A stretch of 64,000 nt of DNA, taken from positions 1 through 64,000 of the forward strand of contig NZ_JAQZSG010000013.1 in the NCBI RefSeq assembly GCF_028745515.1, in the 5' to 3' direction. This DNA comes from Paenibacillus thermotolerans (lineage in GTDB: Bacteria; Bacillota; Bacilli; Paenibacillales; YIM-B00363). Below the pieces are notes generated by a model. The model searched no databases. It worked only from the letters and a program-made list of their open reading frames with translations, and was not told the origin of the DNA. The position numbers and the translations under genes are program-made. Below, piece after piece: positions 47,213 to 56,082 of this stretch. Each line of letters opens with the position of its first letter. Position 1 is the stretch's first letter.

Positions 47213-48084
47213 TAGATGAGATCGTCAGGCAGGTGTGCGTTTGCTTTTAGGACGCTTTTTACTCTCGGAATTGTGTTTTTAGCTTTAGGGAGGCCTACTA
47301 GTCTGTTGAGCAAAAGCCATCGTAAGCAAGCTATCGCTTCGAAAAGCCCCAGCTCCTCCCTCGTCGCAGCAGGCTCATCGCCCGTTAGGAACGCCGACCG
47401 ATACATGGAGCCGTACCGTTCTCCGGCATAAATTCGAAGTAAGATAACGGACCAGCCAATATCGTACCTCGGATCGCCGAGCTGCCCGTTCGTCCAATCG
47501 ATGATGGAGTATTGCCCTTCGCCGGTTTCGAGAACGTTGTTAAAGTTATAGTCGCCGTGAATGAAGCGGTTTTGCTTTAGGTTCGCTTGTTTGACAAGAC
47601 GATGCAAGTTTCGTTCGAGATCCGGGTGTCCGTTTATCCCCAGGTAGAAATAATTAATGAAATCGTACTTTTGGAGCGGAGACGCTTCGAATGCTTCCGG
47701 CGGCAACCGATGGATGGCGGTTAATAGCCGGGCTGTCGTCGTAAGTGTGCTTTTACTCAATTTTTGAATCGGCGAGCCCCCGAATTCCATCAACATCACT
47801 TGGCTATCGTTCTCATCCAGTCCCCAACCTAACGGCTTCGGGACCGCTATTCCTAAATGGTAGAGCGCCTCAGTCAGCTTGTATTGCCTTCCGACATCCG
47901 GCCGGGAATCCTTGTTCCACGTTTTGAGCACATAGCACTGCCCGGTTTCGTCATCGCAAATTTTCGACACTTCGGCTTCCAGACCGCCATTCATAAGGGA
48001 AAAGACAAGCCGCCCTTCGCTGATAAGCAGCTTGTCAAGTTGTTCGCTTTTCTCGACCCAGCGAAGCTTGCTGATCATGTTCAT
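47212..48084 (-). CDS. APH-family phosphotransferase
   Basis: This 290-aa protein-kinase-like enzyme has the aminoglycoside phosphotransferase active site HGDYNFNNVL (catalytic Asp) and IIDWTNGQLGDPRYDIGW (Mg ligand). Substrates range from aminoglycosides to sugars, choline and peptides, so resistance should not be assumed. No resistance partner genes lie nearby. A 240-base gap follows on the right with no gene or clear signal. Confidence 0.85.
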   Translation of the reverse strand: MNMISKLRWVEKSEQLDKLLISEGRLVFSLMNGGLEAEVSKICDDETGQCYVLKTWNKDSRPDVGRQYKLTEALYHLGIAVPKPLGWGLDENDSQVMLMEFGGSPIQKLSKSTLTTTARLLTAIHRLPPEAFEASPLQKYDFINYFYLGINGHPDLERNLHRLVKQANLKQNRFIHGDYNFNNVLETGEGQYSIIDWTNGQLGDPRYDIGWSVILLRIYAGERYGSMYRSAFLTGDEPAATREELGLFEAIACLRWLLLNRLVGLPKAKNTIPRVKSVLKANAHLPDDLI

Positions 48085-48324
48085 ATGTTTTCTACTTCCT
48101 GCCTAAGAAAAATGGTAAGCTTCTCACTGCCGCGCCGCATGACCGACCGCCTCGTACGGAGCTTTATTCCGCTGCAGCACCACACACCGCCACACTTGCT
48201 GCTTCCAACGGAAAATACTTCCGTTGCACATACCGCGGGCCTCGGGGCCTCGGGGAAAAGCGCATGAAGGCGGCACATCAGCATCCTACGCCAACGGCCG
48301 CCCGGCCCCACAACGCCGCCCGCC

Positions 48325-50130
48325 TTACTCGTACAGCTTCTCCAACTCGTCGACAAGGCCGCCGACGTAGGCGACGGCGCGGCGAATCGGCTCCGGCGAC
48401 GACATGTCCACGCCGGCCAGCTTCATCAGCTCCAGCGGGCTTAACGTGCCTCCCGCCCGCAGCACCTCCAGCCAGCGGTCGACGGCGCTCTGCCCCTCCT
48501 CGCGGATGAGCCGCGCCACCTCCGTCGATGCCGTCAACCCGGCCGCGTACGTGTACGGGTACAAACCCTTGTAATAGTGCGGCTGCCGCATCCAAGTGAG
48601 CCGCGCGCCTTCGTCGATGTCCACCGCATCGCCCCAAAACCGCTCGAGCAGCTCGCCCTTCTGCTCGTTCAGCACCTTCGCCGTAATCGGCTGATCCCGC
48701 TCCGCCAAAGCATACACGCGACGCTGCAGCTCGCCCTCCAGCAAATGCGTCACGAAATTGTGATAATACGTGTTCAGGAACTGCCCGATCACCCAGCGCC
48801 TCATCCGCGGCTCCGAAGCGTGAGCCTTCAAGCGGTCGAACAGCATCAGCTCGTTCAACGTCGACGGCGCCTCGATGAAATACAGCGACGGCCGAACGTT
48901 GACGTAGCTTTGATGGCGCCCCGCCAAGTAAAAATGCCCCGCATGCCCGAGCTCGTGCGCCAGCGTAAACGCTCCGCGCATCGTATCGGTCCATGTCATG
49001 AGAATATACGGGTGCGCACCGTACGGGCTGGAGCAGAACGCCCCCGTCGACTTGCCCACATTATCCATGTAGTCGACCCACCGCTCGGCAAGCGCCGTCC
49101 GTACCATGCCGCCGTACTCCGGACCGAACACCTGCAGCGCGTCGGACACCGTCCGCGAAGCCTCCTCGAACGTCGTCGCGGGAGAGAACTCCGGATCGAG
49201 CCCGATCTTCAGGTCGCAGAACCGAATGCGCCCGAGCCCGAGCACGCGCTCCTTCAGCTTCGCCAGCCGCCGCATATGCGGGGCCAGCTCCGCCTGAATA
49301 ATGTCCAGAATGTTGTTGTACATCTGCTTCGTTACCTTCTGCGGCTCCAGCAGCATATCCTCGACCGACTCGTAGCCGCGCACGCGCGACATGACGACCT
49401 GCCGCTTCACCTCGGCGGCGTAAACGGTCGCGAACGTATTCTGATACACCCGCAGCGTATCCACGAACGACCGGTTCGCAGCCCTGCGCAGCTCCGTATC
49501 CGGCGAAAGCTCATACTTCGTCTCATACAAAGCGAAAGACATCGGAAGCTCCGAACTGCCGCTCTCATCCCGAACCGGAGCGAACGTCATGTCCGTCAGC
49601 TTGCTCCGCAAATAGATGGAATACGGCGCCCCGAACACTTCTCCCAGGGCGGCAAGCGTCTGCTCCGTCTCCGGGGAAAGGCGGTGCGCCTTCGTATCGA
49701 GCAGCTCCTTCAAGCTGCGCATGTACACGCCGAGCCCCGGCTCCTCCGACGCGAACCGTTCCACCGTGCCGTCCGGCAGCTCCAAAATTTCCGACGCGAT
49801 AAAAGACAGCGCCGTATTCAGCTGCGTATAAGCGTCGCCCGCCCGCGACGCGTTCACCTGATTGTCCGGATCGGTCCCGTCCGCCGAATTCCGCAGACTC
49901 GCATACGTAAACATCCGTACGGCCCGTGCGCGCAGCGCTTCCTCCGCCTGCAGGCAAGCAAGCAGAACGCCCGCGCCTTCGCCCAGTGTCCCCTTGAACG
50001 CGGTCACGCCTTTCACATCGGCCAACACCGCCTGCAGCTCCGCCTCCCACGCCTCCTGCGACGGAAACAGATCGTCCAAATTCCAAGTCGCCTCTACCGG
50101 CAGCTCCGCCCTCTTTTTTCTCGACATCAA
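48325..50130 (-). CDS. pepF: Oligoendopeptidase F (M3 family)
   Basis: This 601-aa cytosolic zinc peptidase cleaves short peptides. The active site is FTLAHELGHAGHFYLAGR (HExxH-type HELGH), with a distal glutamate in IEAPSTLNELMLFD. N- and C-terminal helical blocks match PepF (ATWNLDDLFPSQEAWEAEL at the start). A long open antisense frame covers it but is only a GC-rich shadow. It is monocistronic. Confidence 0.93.
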   Translation of the reverse strand: MMSRKKRAELPVEATWNLDDLFPSQEAWEAELQAVLADVKGVTAFKGTLGEGAGVLLACLQAEEALRARAVRMFTYASLRNSADGTDPDNQVNASRAGDAYTQLNTALSFIASEILELPDGTVERFASEEPGLGVYMRSLKELLDTKAHRLSPETEQTLAALGEVFGAPYSIYLRSKLTDMTFAPVRDESGSSELPMSFALYETKYELSPDTELRRAANRSFVDTLRVYQNTFATVYAAEVKRQVVMSRVRGYESVEDMLLEPQKVTKQMYNNILDIIQAELAPHMRRLAKLKERVLGLGRIRFCDLKIGLDPEFSPATTFEEASRTVSDALQVFGPEYGGMVRTALAERWVDYMDNVGKSTGAFCSSPYGAHPYILMTWTDTMRGAFTLAHELGHAGHFYLAGRHQSYVNVRPSLYFIEAPSTLNELMLFDRLKAHASEPRMRRWVIGQFLNTYYHNFVTHLLEGELQRRVYALAERDQPITAKVLNEQKGELLERFWGDAVDIDEGARLTWMRQPHYYKGLYPYTYAAGLTASTEVARLIREEGQSAVDRWLEVLRAGGTLSPLELMKLAGVDMSSPEPIRRAVAYVGGLVDELEKLYE

Positions 50131-50295
50131 CCGCAGCCTCCTCCAAAAATGTCATCCGAACTTCCTATCTCAATTTATTCTAGACTGCGGCGGATACTTC
50201 CTTTTTCCCAATACATCTCTCAAACCAAAAAGTGTATCGCAAGCAAAAGATGGAAAAACTATAATAGAATTACTAGATTGCAGGAGGTGACACGC

Positions 50296-50820
50296 GTGAA
50301 TTATTTGGCCAAAGCCGCGTTGGTGTGCACGTCGTTTTCGCCGGTTTTGCTGACCTACGCTTTCGTTCTTTGGCTTCGCAAGGCGCCGACGGCGCGAATC
50401 GCCGCACTCATCCTCATTGTAGCCGCCCTTATAGCGCTTTGCCTGCTCATTATGAGAACCGCCAAGCAAAGACTGGAAACGATCGCCTTTCCGATCCAAA
50501 CGGTCAAGACGGCCGACGGAGAAGTACTGGCCTTTCTTCTCGCGTACCTGTTCCCCTTCACCTCGCTCTCGACGGATGTCATCAATGAAACGATGCTTCT
50601 GTTCGCGCTGGTCATTATTCTTCTGGTTATATGGGGGACGCAAAGCTTTCATGTCAACCCGATCCTTACTTTACTGGGGTATCACTTTTACGAGGTTTCG
50701 ACGGAAGGGGGAATTACGTACCTGCTCATTTCGAAACGAACGCTTCGCAACGTCAAATCGATCAACACGATCGTCCACCTTACCGATTATATGGTGCTGG
50801 ACGCCGAAGAGGAGGGATAA
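50296..50820 (+). CDS. kwaA: KwaA-like membrane protein (Kiwa system)
   Basis: This 174-aa protein has four predicted transmembrane helices (for example VCTSFSPVLLTYAFVLWL, IAALILIVAALIALCLLIM and MLLFALVIILLVIWG) and a cytosolic C-terminal part with FHVNPILTLLGYHFYEV. It starts at GTG 50296 with AGGAGGTGA six bases before. Three bases separate it from the next gene, which is KwaB-like. In Escherichia coli Kiwa, KwaA is the membrane sensor of phage attack. The assignment rests on topology, pairing and partner. Confidence 0.7.
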   Translation: MNYLAKAALVCTSFSPVLLTYAFVLWLRKAPTARIAALILIVAALIALCLLIMRTAKQRLETIAFPIQTVKTADGEVLAFLLAYLFPFTSLSTDVINETMLLFALVIILLVIWGTQSFHVNPILTLLGYHFYEVSTEGGITYLLISKRTLRNVKSINTIVHLTDYMVLDAEEEG

Positions 50821-50823
50821 TTC

Positions 50824-51702
50824 ATGTTTACGAACGTAAGCTTCTTTGTACTGCTGAAGAACGAGGACGGCGGCGCCTCCGTCAAAAGACTTAAGCTGGA
50901 GCGAAAGGCGCAAATCCGACTGACCGACATGTTCATCAAAGCGACGAAAGAGCTGCTGGAGCGCGAACGCATTCCGTTCGACGGCAGCTATAAGCCCGAC
51001 GAAGGGGAGGCCCATCAAATCGCCGGATTCCCCATCCCGCCGGACGTAACGGCCGCGCTTCGCGAGCCGACCTCCGTCGAGGAGCTGACCGTCGACAACA
51101 GCCTGCTGCCGAAAATTAACGCGATATTTACGGGAATCTCCCAGCCCGCGCTCATTTCGTTCCAGAAGTTCGGCGCAAACCAGTACATAACTAGTAAAGG
51201 GCTGAGCCTGTTCCACACCAACAATACGTTCGAGCTGCTGGATTCCTTCGGCATCAACATTCCGGAACGGGTGGACTGCGTGTTCTCGCTGGATACGCTG
51301 CTGTTCGGCTCCTTCTACACCGCCCGGCAAATATTCGACCTGTCGGCGCATTACCGGGAGGCGACCGATGCGGATGTGGCGGAGTTTGCGGGCAGCCCGC
51401 AAGTGCTGGTGGAGGATCCGCGGGCATTTTACGGGCAGGCGGACAGCTGGGTGCGGAGAAAGATCGCCATGATCAAGGATTCCAACTACCTGCAAAAGTA
51501 CACTCCAAGACAAATTTGCGAAAAGGCTGCCGAATACGGCGTAGAGATCGGTTTTACGGCGGACGGCGGCACGGAGCGGCTCCTGATCCCGCAGGACAAA
51601 AAGAAAATGAAAGACACGCTGCGCTTCCTGGATGAAGAAATTTACAAAGGGCCGTTCTCCGATACAACCTATTTGACGAATTCCAAGAAGAGGTACGTAT
51701 GA
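50824..51702 (+). CDS. kwaB: KwaB-like protein (DUF4868, Kiwa system)
   Basis: This 292-aa protein fits the DUF4868 fold of KwaB, the DNA-binding effector of Kiwa. The central pattern VDCVFSLDTLLFGSFYTARQIFDLSAHY corresponds to the family VDC-I/L-...-I-FERIF segment, and the C-terminal FLDEEIYKGPFSDTTYLTNSKKRY corresponds to the conserved DDYL-S-LT-Y-v-sK end. It is transcribed with the four-helix membrane gene. Function in defence is inferred from the family. Confidence 0.7.
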   Translation: MFTNVSFFVLLKNEDGGASVKRLKLERKAQIRLTDMFIKATKELLERERIPFDGSYKPDEGEAHQIAGFPIPPDVTAALREPTSVEELTVDNSLLPKINAIFTGISQPALISFQKFGANQYITSKGLSLFHTNNTFELLDSFGINIPERVDCVFSLDTLLFGSFYTARQIFDLSAHYREATDADVAEFAGSPQVLVEDPRAFYGQADSWVRRKIAMIKDSNYLQKYTPRQICEKAAEYGVEIGFTADGGTERLLIPQDKKKMKDTLRFLDEEIYKGPFSDTTYLTNSKKRYV

Positions 51703-51821
51703 ACAAAGGCCCAAAATAAAAGTTGGAAAAATTTATCGCAGCGACCCCCTCAAACTTCCTGCCGTCCTTCGAATGATATTGTAAAAAATTACATACTACC
51801 CGAAAGGATGGTTTAACATTT

Positions 51822-53477
51822 ATGAAAAAGCAATTCGTAGTCATTTCCGTATTGGCGCTTTCCATAGCAGGAGCGCACTCCGCACTGGCTAAGCCGGTAA
51901 AATTCGATGAGCCTAAGACGAATGCAGGATACCAAACCGCGAAAAAGACGGGTCTCGAGAACGCGCTGGACCATGTCAAAAACCCGAAGGCAAGAGAAGC
52001 GATCAAACGCGCAATGGAAAGACAGAAGGAACAAAAGCCGGAGGCGAAAACCGACGAGCAAATTGTCGCACTCGATAAAGCCGCTCTCAAGATCGGCTAC
52101 AGCGGTACGGACAGCGCAGCCGGCGTGACGCAAGCCTTAAACCTCCCGACGAAGGGCAAATACGGCTCCACCATCACTTGGACGTCCAGCAACCCTGCGG
52201 TCATCTCCAATGACGGCAAGACGGTCGTCCGCCCGACCGGCGCCGACGCGAAGGTCGTATTGACGGCCACGCTCAAAATGAACGCGGCAACCGCAACGGT
52301 CCAGTTCGAAGTGGTTGTGAAGGCGCAGCTGACGGACGCGGCGAAGGTTGCGGCGGATAAGGCGGCGCTTGCGATCGGCTTTAGCGCGGGCGACTCCGCA
52401 AGCAGCGTGACTTCCAAGCTGACGCTGCCGACTACCGGAGCGAACGGCTCCACGATTGTTTGGGTGTCGAGCGCGCCGGCCGTCATCTCGAACGACGGCA
52501 AGACGGTCAACCGTCCGAGCGCCGCGCAAGGCGACGTTTCGATAACCTTGACGGCGTACATTACGAGCGGCACTGTCACCGACGTGAAGTCGTTCACGGT
52601 TGTCGTGAAGAAGCAGCTGACCGATGCGGAAGAGGTCGCAGCCGATAAAGCCGCGCTTGAGATCGGCTACAGCACGGGCGACTCCGCGAGCAGCGTAACC
52701 TCGAAGCTGACTTTGCCGACCGCGGGTGCGAACGGCTCGACGATCGTATGGGTATCAAGCGCGCCGACCGTCATCTCGAATGACGGCAAGACGGTCAACC
52801 GCCCGAGCGCAACGCAAGGAGACACTACAGTAACGTTGACGGCATTTATCACGAACGGAACGGTCACCGACTCGAAGTCATTCACCGTTGTCGTGAAGCG
52901 CCAGCTGACCGACGCGGAGAAGGTCGCTGCCGATAAAGCCGCACTCGAGATCGGCTACAGCACGGGCGACTCGGCCAGCAGTGTGACTTCGAAGCTGACG
53001 CTGCCGACTACCGGCGCTAACGGTTCTGCGATCGTTTGGGTATCCAGCGCGCCGACCGTCGTTTCGAACGACGGCAAGACGGTCAACCGTCCGGCTTCGA
53101 ACCAAAGCGACGCAACGGTAACGCTGACCGCGTACATCACGAGCGGCACAGCTACCGACACGAAGGCGTTCTCGATCGTCGTGAAGCGCCAGCTGACCGA
53201 CGCGGAGAAGGTCGCAGCCGATAAAGCCGCCCTCGAAATCGGCTTTAGCACGGGCGACTCGGCCAGCAGCGTGACTTCCAAACTGACGCTGCCGACTACC
53301 GGCGTGAACGGCTCGACGATCGTATGGTACTCCGGCAATACGGCGGTCATTACGAATGAAGGCCTCGTCGTTCGCCCGGCCGGCGCCGATATGCAGGTGA
53401 CGCTCAACGCGATTATCGTAGGGCAAACCGCGGTTGAGACGAAGGCGTTCACGGTTACGGTTAAAAAACTCCCTTAA
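51822..53477 (+). CDS. Exported protein with five atrophied-Ig repeats
   Basis: This 551-aa secreted protein begins with a signal peptide (MKKQFVVISVLALSIAGAHS, cleavage near ALA) and a charged linker. Five tandem repeats of about 90 aa follow, each with LTLPTTGANGSTIVWVSSAP then AVISNDGKTVNRPS. This is the bacterial atrophied-Ig type found in Paenibacillus surface proteins. Repeats 2-4 are nearly identical at DNA level, suggesting recent homogenisation. There is no SLH or sortase signal, so it is probably free or loosely bound. Confidence 0.85.
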   Translation: MKKQFVVISVLALSIAGAHSALAKPVKFDEPKTNAGYQTAKKTGLENALDHVKNPKAREAIKRAMERQKEQKPEAKTDEQIVALDKAALKIGYSGTDSAAGVTQALNLPTKGKYGSTITWTSSNPAVISNDGKTVVRPTGADAKVVLTATLKMNAATATVQFEVVVKAQLTDAAKVAADKAALAIGFSAGDSASSVTSKLTLPTTGANGSTIVWVSSAPAVISNDGKTVNRPSAAQGDVSITLTAYITSGTVTDVKSFTVVVKKQLTDAEEVAADKAALEIGYSTGDSASSVTSKLTLPTAGANGSTIVWVSSAPTVISNDGKTVNRPSATQGDTTVTLTAFITNGTVTDSKSFTVVVKRQLTDAEKVAADKAALEIGYSTGDSASSVTSKLTLPTTGANGSAIVWVSSAPTVVSNDGKTVNRPASNQSDATVTLTAYITSGTATDTKAFSIVVKRQLTDAEKVAADKAALEIGFSTGDSASSVTSKLTLPTTGVNGSTIVWYSGNTAVITNEGLVVRPAGADMQVTLNAIIVGQTAVETKAFTVTVKKLP

Positions 53478-53483
53478 ATATAG

Positions 53484-53523
53484 AAAAGGGCTGACGCGGT
53501 TGATGCGCGCAGCCCTTTTTTAC
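53484..53523. terminator. Bidirectional terminator after the Ig-repeat gene
   Basis: AAAAGGGCTG and CAGCCCTTTTTT form a strong stem around a GC-rich loop between two convergent genes. Confidence 0.85.
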
Positions 53524-53526
53524 ATT

Positions 53527-53841
53527 TTAAGAGATCAGCTTTAAACCGACCGCTGCCGCCAAGATGACGGCGATAAACAGGATCCGCTTCCAATCCTTCG
53601 ATTCGCCGTAAAAAATCATGCCCATCAGCGCTCCGCCGGATGCGCCGATGCCCGTCCAGATCGCGTATGCGGTCCCCATAGGCAAAGACTCCATGGCGAA
53701 CGCAAGGAAGAGAAAGCTTGCGCCGAAGCCGAGGATCAGCAGCACGGCAGACAGCCAGCTGCGGTCTTTATGAAGCTTATTAATCATTAACACCCCGAAC
53801 ATTTCGCATAAACCCGCTGCAACTAAGGAAACCCACGCCAT
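53527..53841 (-). CDS. SMR-family exporter subunit (Gdx/YkkD-like)
   Basis: This 104-aa, four-helix small multidrug resistance protein starts MAWVSLVAAGLCEMFGVLMI, with the essential Glu in helix 1. It carries the conserved AYAIWTGIGASG in helix 3. It forms the heteromeric pair with the upstream SMR gene, two bases away, and both lie behind a guanidine riboswitch, so guanidinium export is the likely job. Confidence 0.9.
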   Translation of the reverse strand: MAWVSLVAAGLCEMFGVLMINKLHKDRSWLSAVLLILGFGASFLFLAFAMESLPMGTAYAIWTGIGASGGALMGMIFYGESKDWKRILFIAVILAAAVGLKLIS

Positions 53842-53843
53842 TT

Positions 53844-54191
53844 TTATGCCTCAGCTCCCTCTTGTTGTTTGTCGTTGTCTTTCGTAACGAATTTCAAGCC
53901 GATCACTCCGGCGAGCAGCACCGCGATCAGCATAATCTTCGCCGCCTGAAACGGTTGGCCGAAAAATACGATATCCGATATGACCGTCCCCGCCGTTCCC
54001 AAACCTACAAACACCGCATAGACCGTCCCGACCGGAAGCTTGCTGCCGGCCGCGATCATTCCGTAAAAGCTGATGACGATGGCAATTGCGGTTCCCGCCC
54101 AGCTCCAGAAGTCATCCGCATGCTTCAGGCCGATGACCCAGCAAACCTCAAAAACGGAAGCGACTACGACTTTCAACCAATGTTTATTCAT
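53844..54191 (-). CDS. SMR-family exporter subunit (Gdx/YkkC-like)
   Basis: This is a 115-aa SMR protein, with Glu in helix 1 ([15 protein letters not shown]), helix-3 motif [13 protein letters not shown] and a polar C-terminal tail. I start at ATG 54191 ([10 protein letters not shown]); the frame further upstream reads through the riboswitch and is not coding. It is the first gene of the riboswitch-controlled pair. Confidence 0.9.
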   Translation of the reverse strand: MNKHWLKVVVASVFEVCWVIGLKHADDFWSWAGTAIAIVISFYGMIAAGSKLPVGTVYAVFVGLGTAGTVISDIVFFGQPFQAAKIMLIAVLLAGVIGLKFVTKDNDKQQEGAEA

Positions 54192-54217
54192 TGTGTTTCC
54201 CCCCCTTTGTTTCCAAC

Positions 54218-54258
54218 AAAAAAAGCCCGAGAGAACTGTTGCAGGTTCTCCCAGGCTT
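54218..54258 (-). terminator. Riboswitch-controlled terminator
   Basis: GCCTGGGAGAAC and GTTCTCTCGGGC pair around an eight-base loop and a TTTTTTT run follows on the minus strand. It overlaps the end of the guanidine aptamer, giving a transcription-attenuation switch. Confidence 0.85.
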
Positions 54259-54341
54259 TTATCCTTCCGTGGCGCAGCGAAGCGCTGCGAGTTTTCTCTC
54301 GGACCAGACCAACCGGAAGCTCGTTGCGGAACCCTAGAAAA
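54246..54341 (-). promoter_or_regulatory. Guanidine-I (ykkC-type) riboswitch
   Basis: On the minus strand the conserved blocks appear in order: CTAGGGTTCCGC, TGGTCTGGTCCGAGAG, CACGGAAGGATAAAAGCC and TGGGAGA. This is the ykkC/guanidine-I aptamer. Guanidine binding would prevent terminator formation and switch on the SMR pair. Confidence 0.92.
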
Positions 54342-54459
54342 CATTTTTTATACAATTAATATTTATTATACATACTCCTCTGCTTTATTCAAGATTGCTA
54401 TACGGAGGTAAAGATTGTATCGTTTTATGCAAAAGGTATTATACTAAGGAGTTCTGCCT

Positions 54460-56082
54460 GTGAACGACCATTCGATTCGGATCAACGATTTGGAGATGCT
54501 GCGGGAAATCGCCGAAACGATCAACCAAGCCTATGAGCTGGAGCCGATGCTGAACAGCGTCCTGAACAAGCTGCTCGAGGTGACGGGACTGACGTCGGGC
54601 TGGATCTTTTGGGCGGACAAGACGCCGGAGCAATATACGTTCGCCGCCGATTTGAACCTCCCTCCCGCCCTGCAGCGGAACGGGAAGCAGCCGATGAGAG
54701 AGGGAAGCTGCTGGTGCTTGGAAAGGTTCTGGGACGGAAGGCTTCACCATGCGGTGAACATTCTGAACTGCGCGCGGCTGGAAAATGCGGTCCGGTACAA
54801 GTGGGGAGATACGAAGGGAATCAGCCACCATGCAACGATCCCGATCCGCTCGGGGGACGATCTGATCGGAATTTTGAACGTCGCCGCTCCCGGCAAGGTC
54901 AAATTTACGGAGCAGGAGCTCGCCGTGCTGCAGTCGGTCGCCTACCAGATCGGCACTGCGGCGCATCGGATCCGGCTGTACCGGAAAGAGCGAAAGCGCG
55001 CCTATTTATTCGAGAAATTGGGCGGCGTGGCGAGACAGCTCGGCTCCAAGCTGGACGGCCGCAACATCGCCGCCGAAACGGCCGCTGCAGCCGGGCTTGA
55101 GCTCGGCTGGGCGTCGGTCGCCGTATATATCAAGGAAGGACGGCGGCTCGTACGCAAAGCGTTGTTTTCCGGCGGCAAGCTGGAGGAGCAGACGGTCTCC
55201 CACTCCAGTAAGCAAGCCGGTGCTTTATGGGCCGCATTGACGTCCGGCCGCCCTTCCCCGCTGCCCGCGGGCCGCGATCCGCATCCGGACTGGAGCTCCG
55301 GCTTTGCCGCGGCGCTCGGAAGCAAGGGCAAGCCGATCGGAGTCATCGCGGTCGGGAGCGCGACGCCTGACCCGCTTGACGACGTCGACGCCGAGGTACT
55401 TGCCGCGCTGGCCGCCCATTTCGCCTCCGCCTATGAGAATGTACGGCTGCACGAGCAGAGCAAGGAAATCGCCAAATGGGAGGAACGGAACCGGATCGCC
55501 AGAGATCTGCACGACTCCGTATCCCAGATGCTGTTTTCCCTCAGCCTTCACTCCAAGGGGCTGGAGGCGGCGCTTAAGGATGCGCCGCCCCCGGTGGTGA
55601 AAGGCGCGCAGGAAATCAGCCGGTTGTCTAGGGACGCGCTCGCCGAGATGCGCACGATGATCCGCCAGCTCCGCCCCGCGGGGCTTGAGGAAGGGCTGCT
55701 GACGGCTCTGCACAGGTACGGGGAAAGCATCGGCGTACGCGTTACGTACAAGACGAACGAAGTCCGGCAAATCCCGGACCGGGTCGAGGAAACGCTGCTG
55801 CGCGTCGGCCAAGAGGCGATCAACAACGTGAGCAAGCATTCCGGCACCGATAACGCCGCCGTGACGCTTCATATTTCCGATCGCGACATTCGCATGACGA
55901 TTGCCGACAAAGGCCGGGGCGTACCGGGCGGCAGCAAGAAAGCCGAAGGCTACGGCATGTCGACGATGAAGGAACGCGCCGAGGCGCTCGGGGGAACGGT
56001 AACGGTCAAAAGCCGCACTAATAAAGGGACGATGGTGATTGTGCTTATCCCGATGTCCGCGTCGAGAACGGAGGAATTGTAA
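54460..56082 (+). CDS. GAF-domain sensor histidine kinase (NarL/LiaS type)
   Basis: This is a 540-aa soluble kinase. It has an N-terminal GAF domain (about residues 20-165, GSCWCLERFWDGRLHHAVNI), a second GAF-like part (about 180-330), then HisKA_3 with EERNRIARDLHDSVSQMLFSL (phospho-His in DLHDS) and a HATPase end (IADKGRGVPGG, YGMSTMKERAEALGG). The start is GTG with AAGGAG upstream. It is followed directly by the response regulator, with the stop and start adjacent. Confidence 0.92.
   Translation: MNDHSIRINDLEMLREIAETINQAYELEPMLNSVLNKLLEVTGLTSGWIFWADKTPEQYTFAADLNLPPALQRNGKQPMREGSCWCLERFWDGRLHHAVNILNCARLENAVRYKWGDTKGISHHATIPIRSGDDLIGILNVAAPGKVKFTEQELAVLQSVAYQIGTAAHRIRLYRKERKRAYLFEKLGGVARQLGSKLDGRNIAAETAAAAGLELGWASVAVYIKEGRRLVRKALFSGGKLEEQTVSHSSKQAGALWAALTSGRPSPLPAGRDPHPDWSSGFAAALGSKGKPIGVIAVGSATPDPLDDVDAEVLAALAAHFASAYENVRLHEQSKEIAKWEERNRIARDLHDSVSQMLFSLSLHSKGLEAALKDAPPPVVKGAQEISRLSRDALAEMRTMIRQLRPAGLEEGLLTALHRYGESIGVRVTYKTNEVRQIPDRVEETLLRVGQEAINNVSKHSGTDNAAVTLHISDRDIRMTIADKGRGVPGGSKKAEGYGMSTMKERAEALGGTVTVKSRTNKGTMVIVLIPMSASRTEEL

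Noticed and set aside
47212-48084. Antibiotic-resistance phosphotransferase
   Set aside because: The APH fold is clear, but many such enzymes act on other substrates and no resistance context is present.
48577-50820. 747-aa plus-strand open frame across pepF
   Set aside because: It is antisense to a clear oligoendopeptidase and rich in Arg/Pro/His, as GC-rich shadows are. Only its last 174 codons, from GTG 50296, form a real gene.
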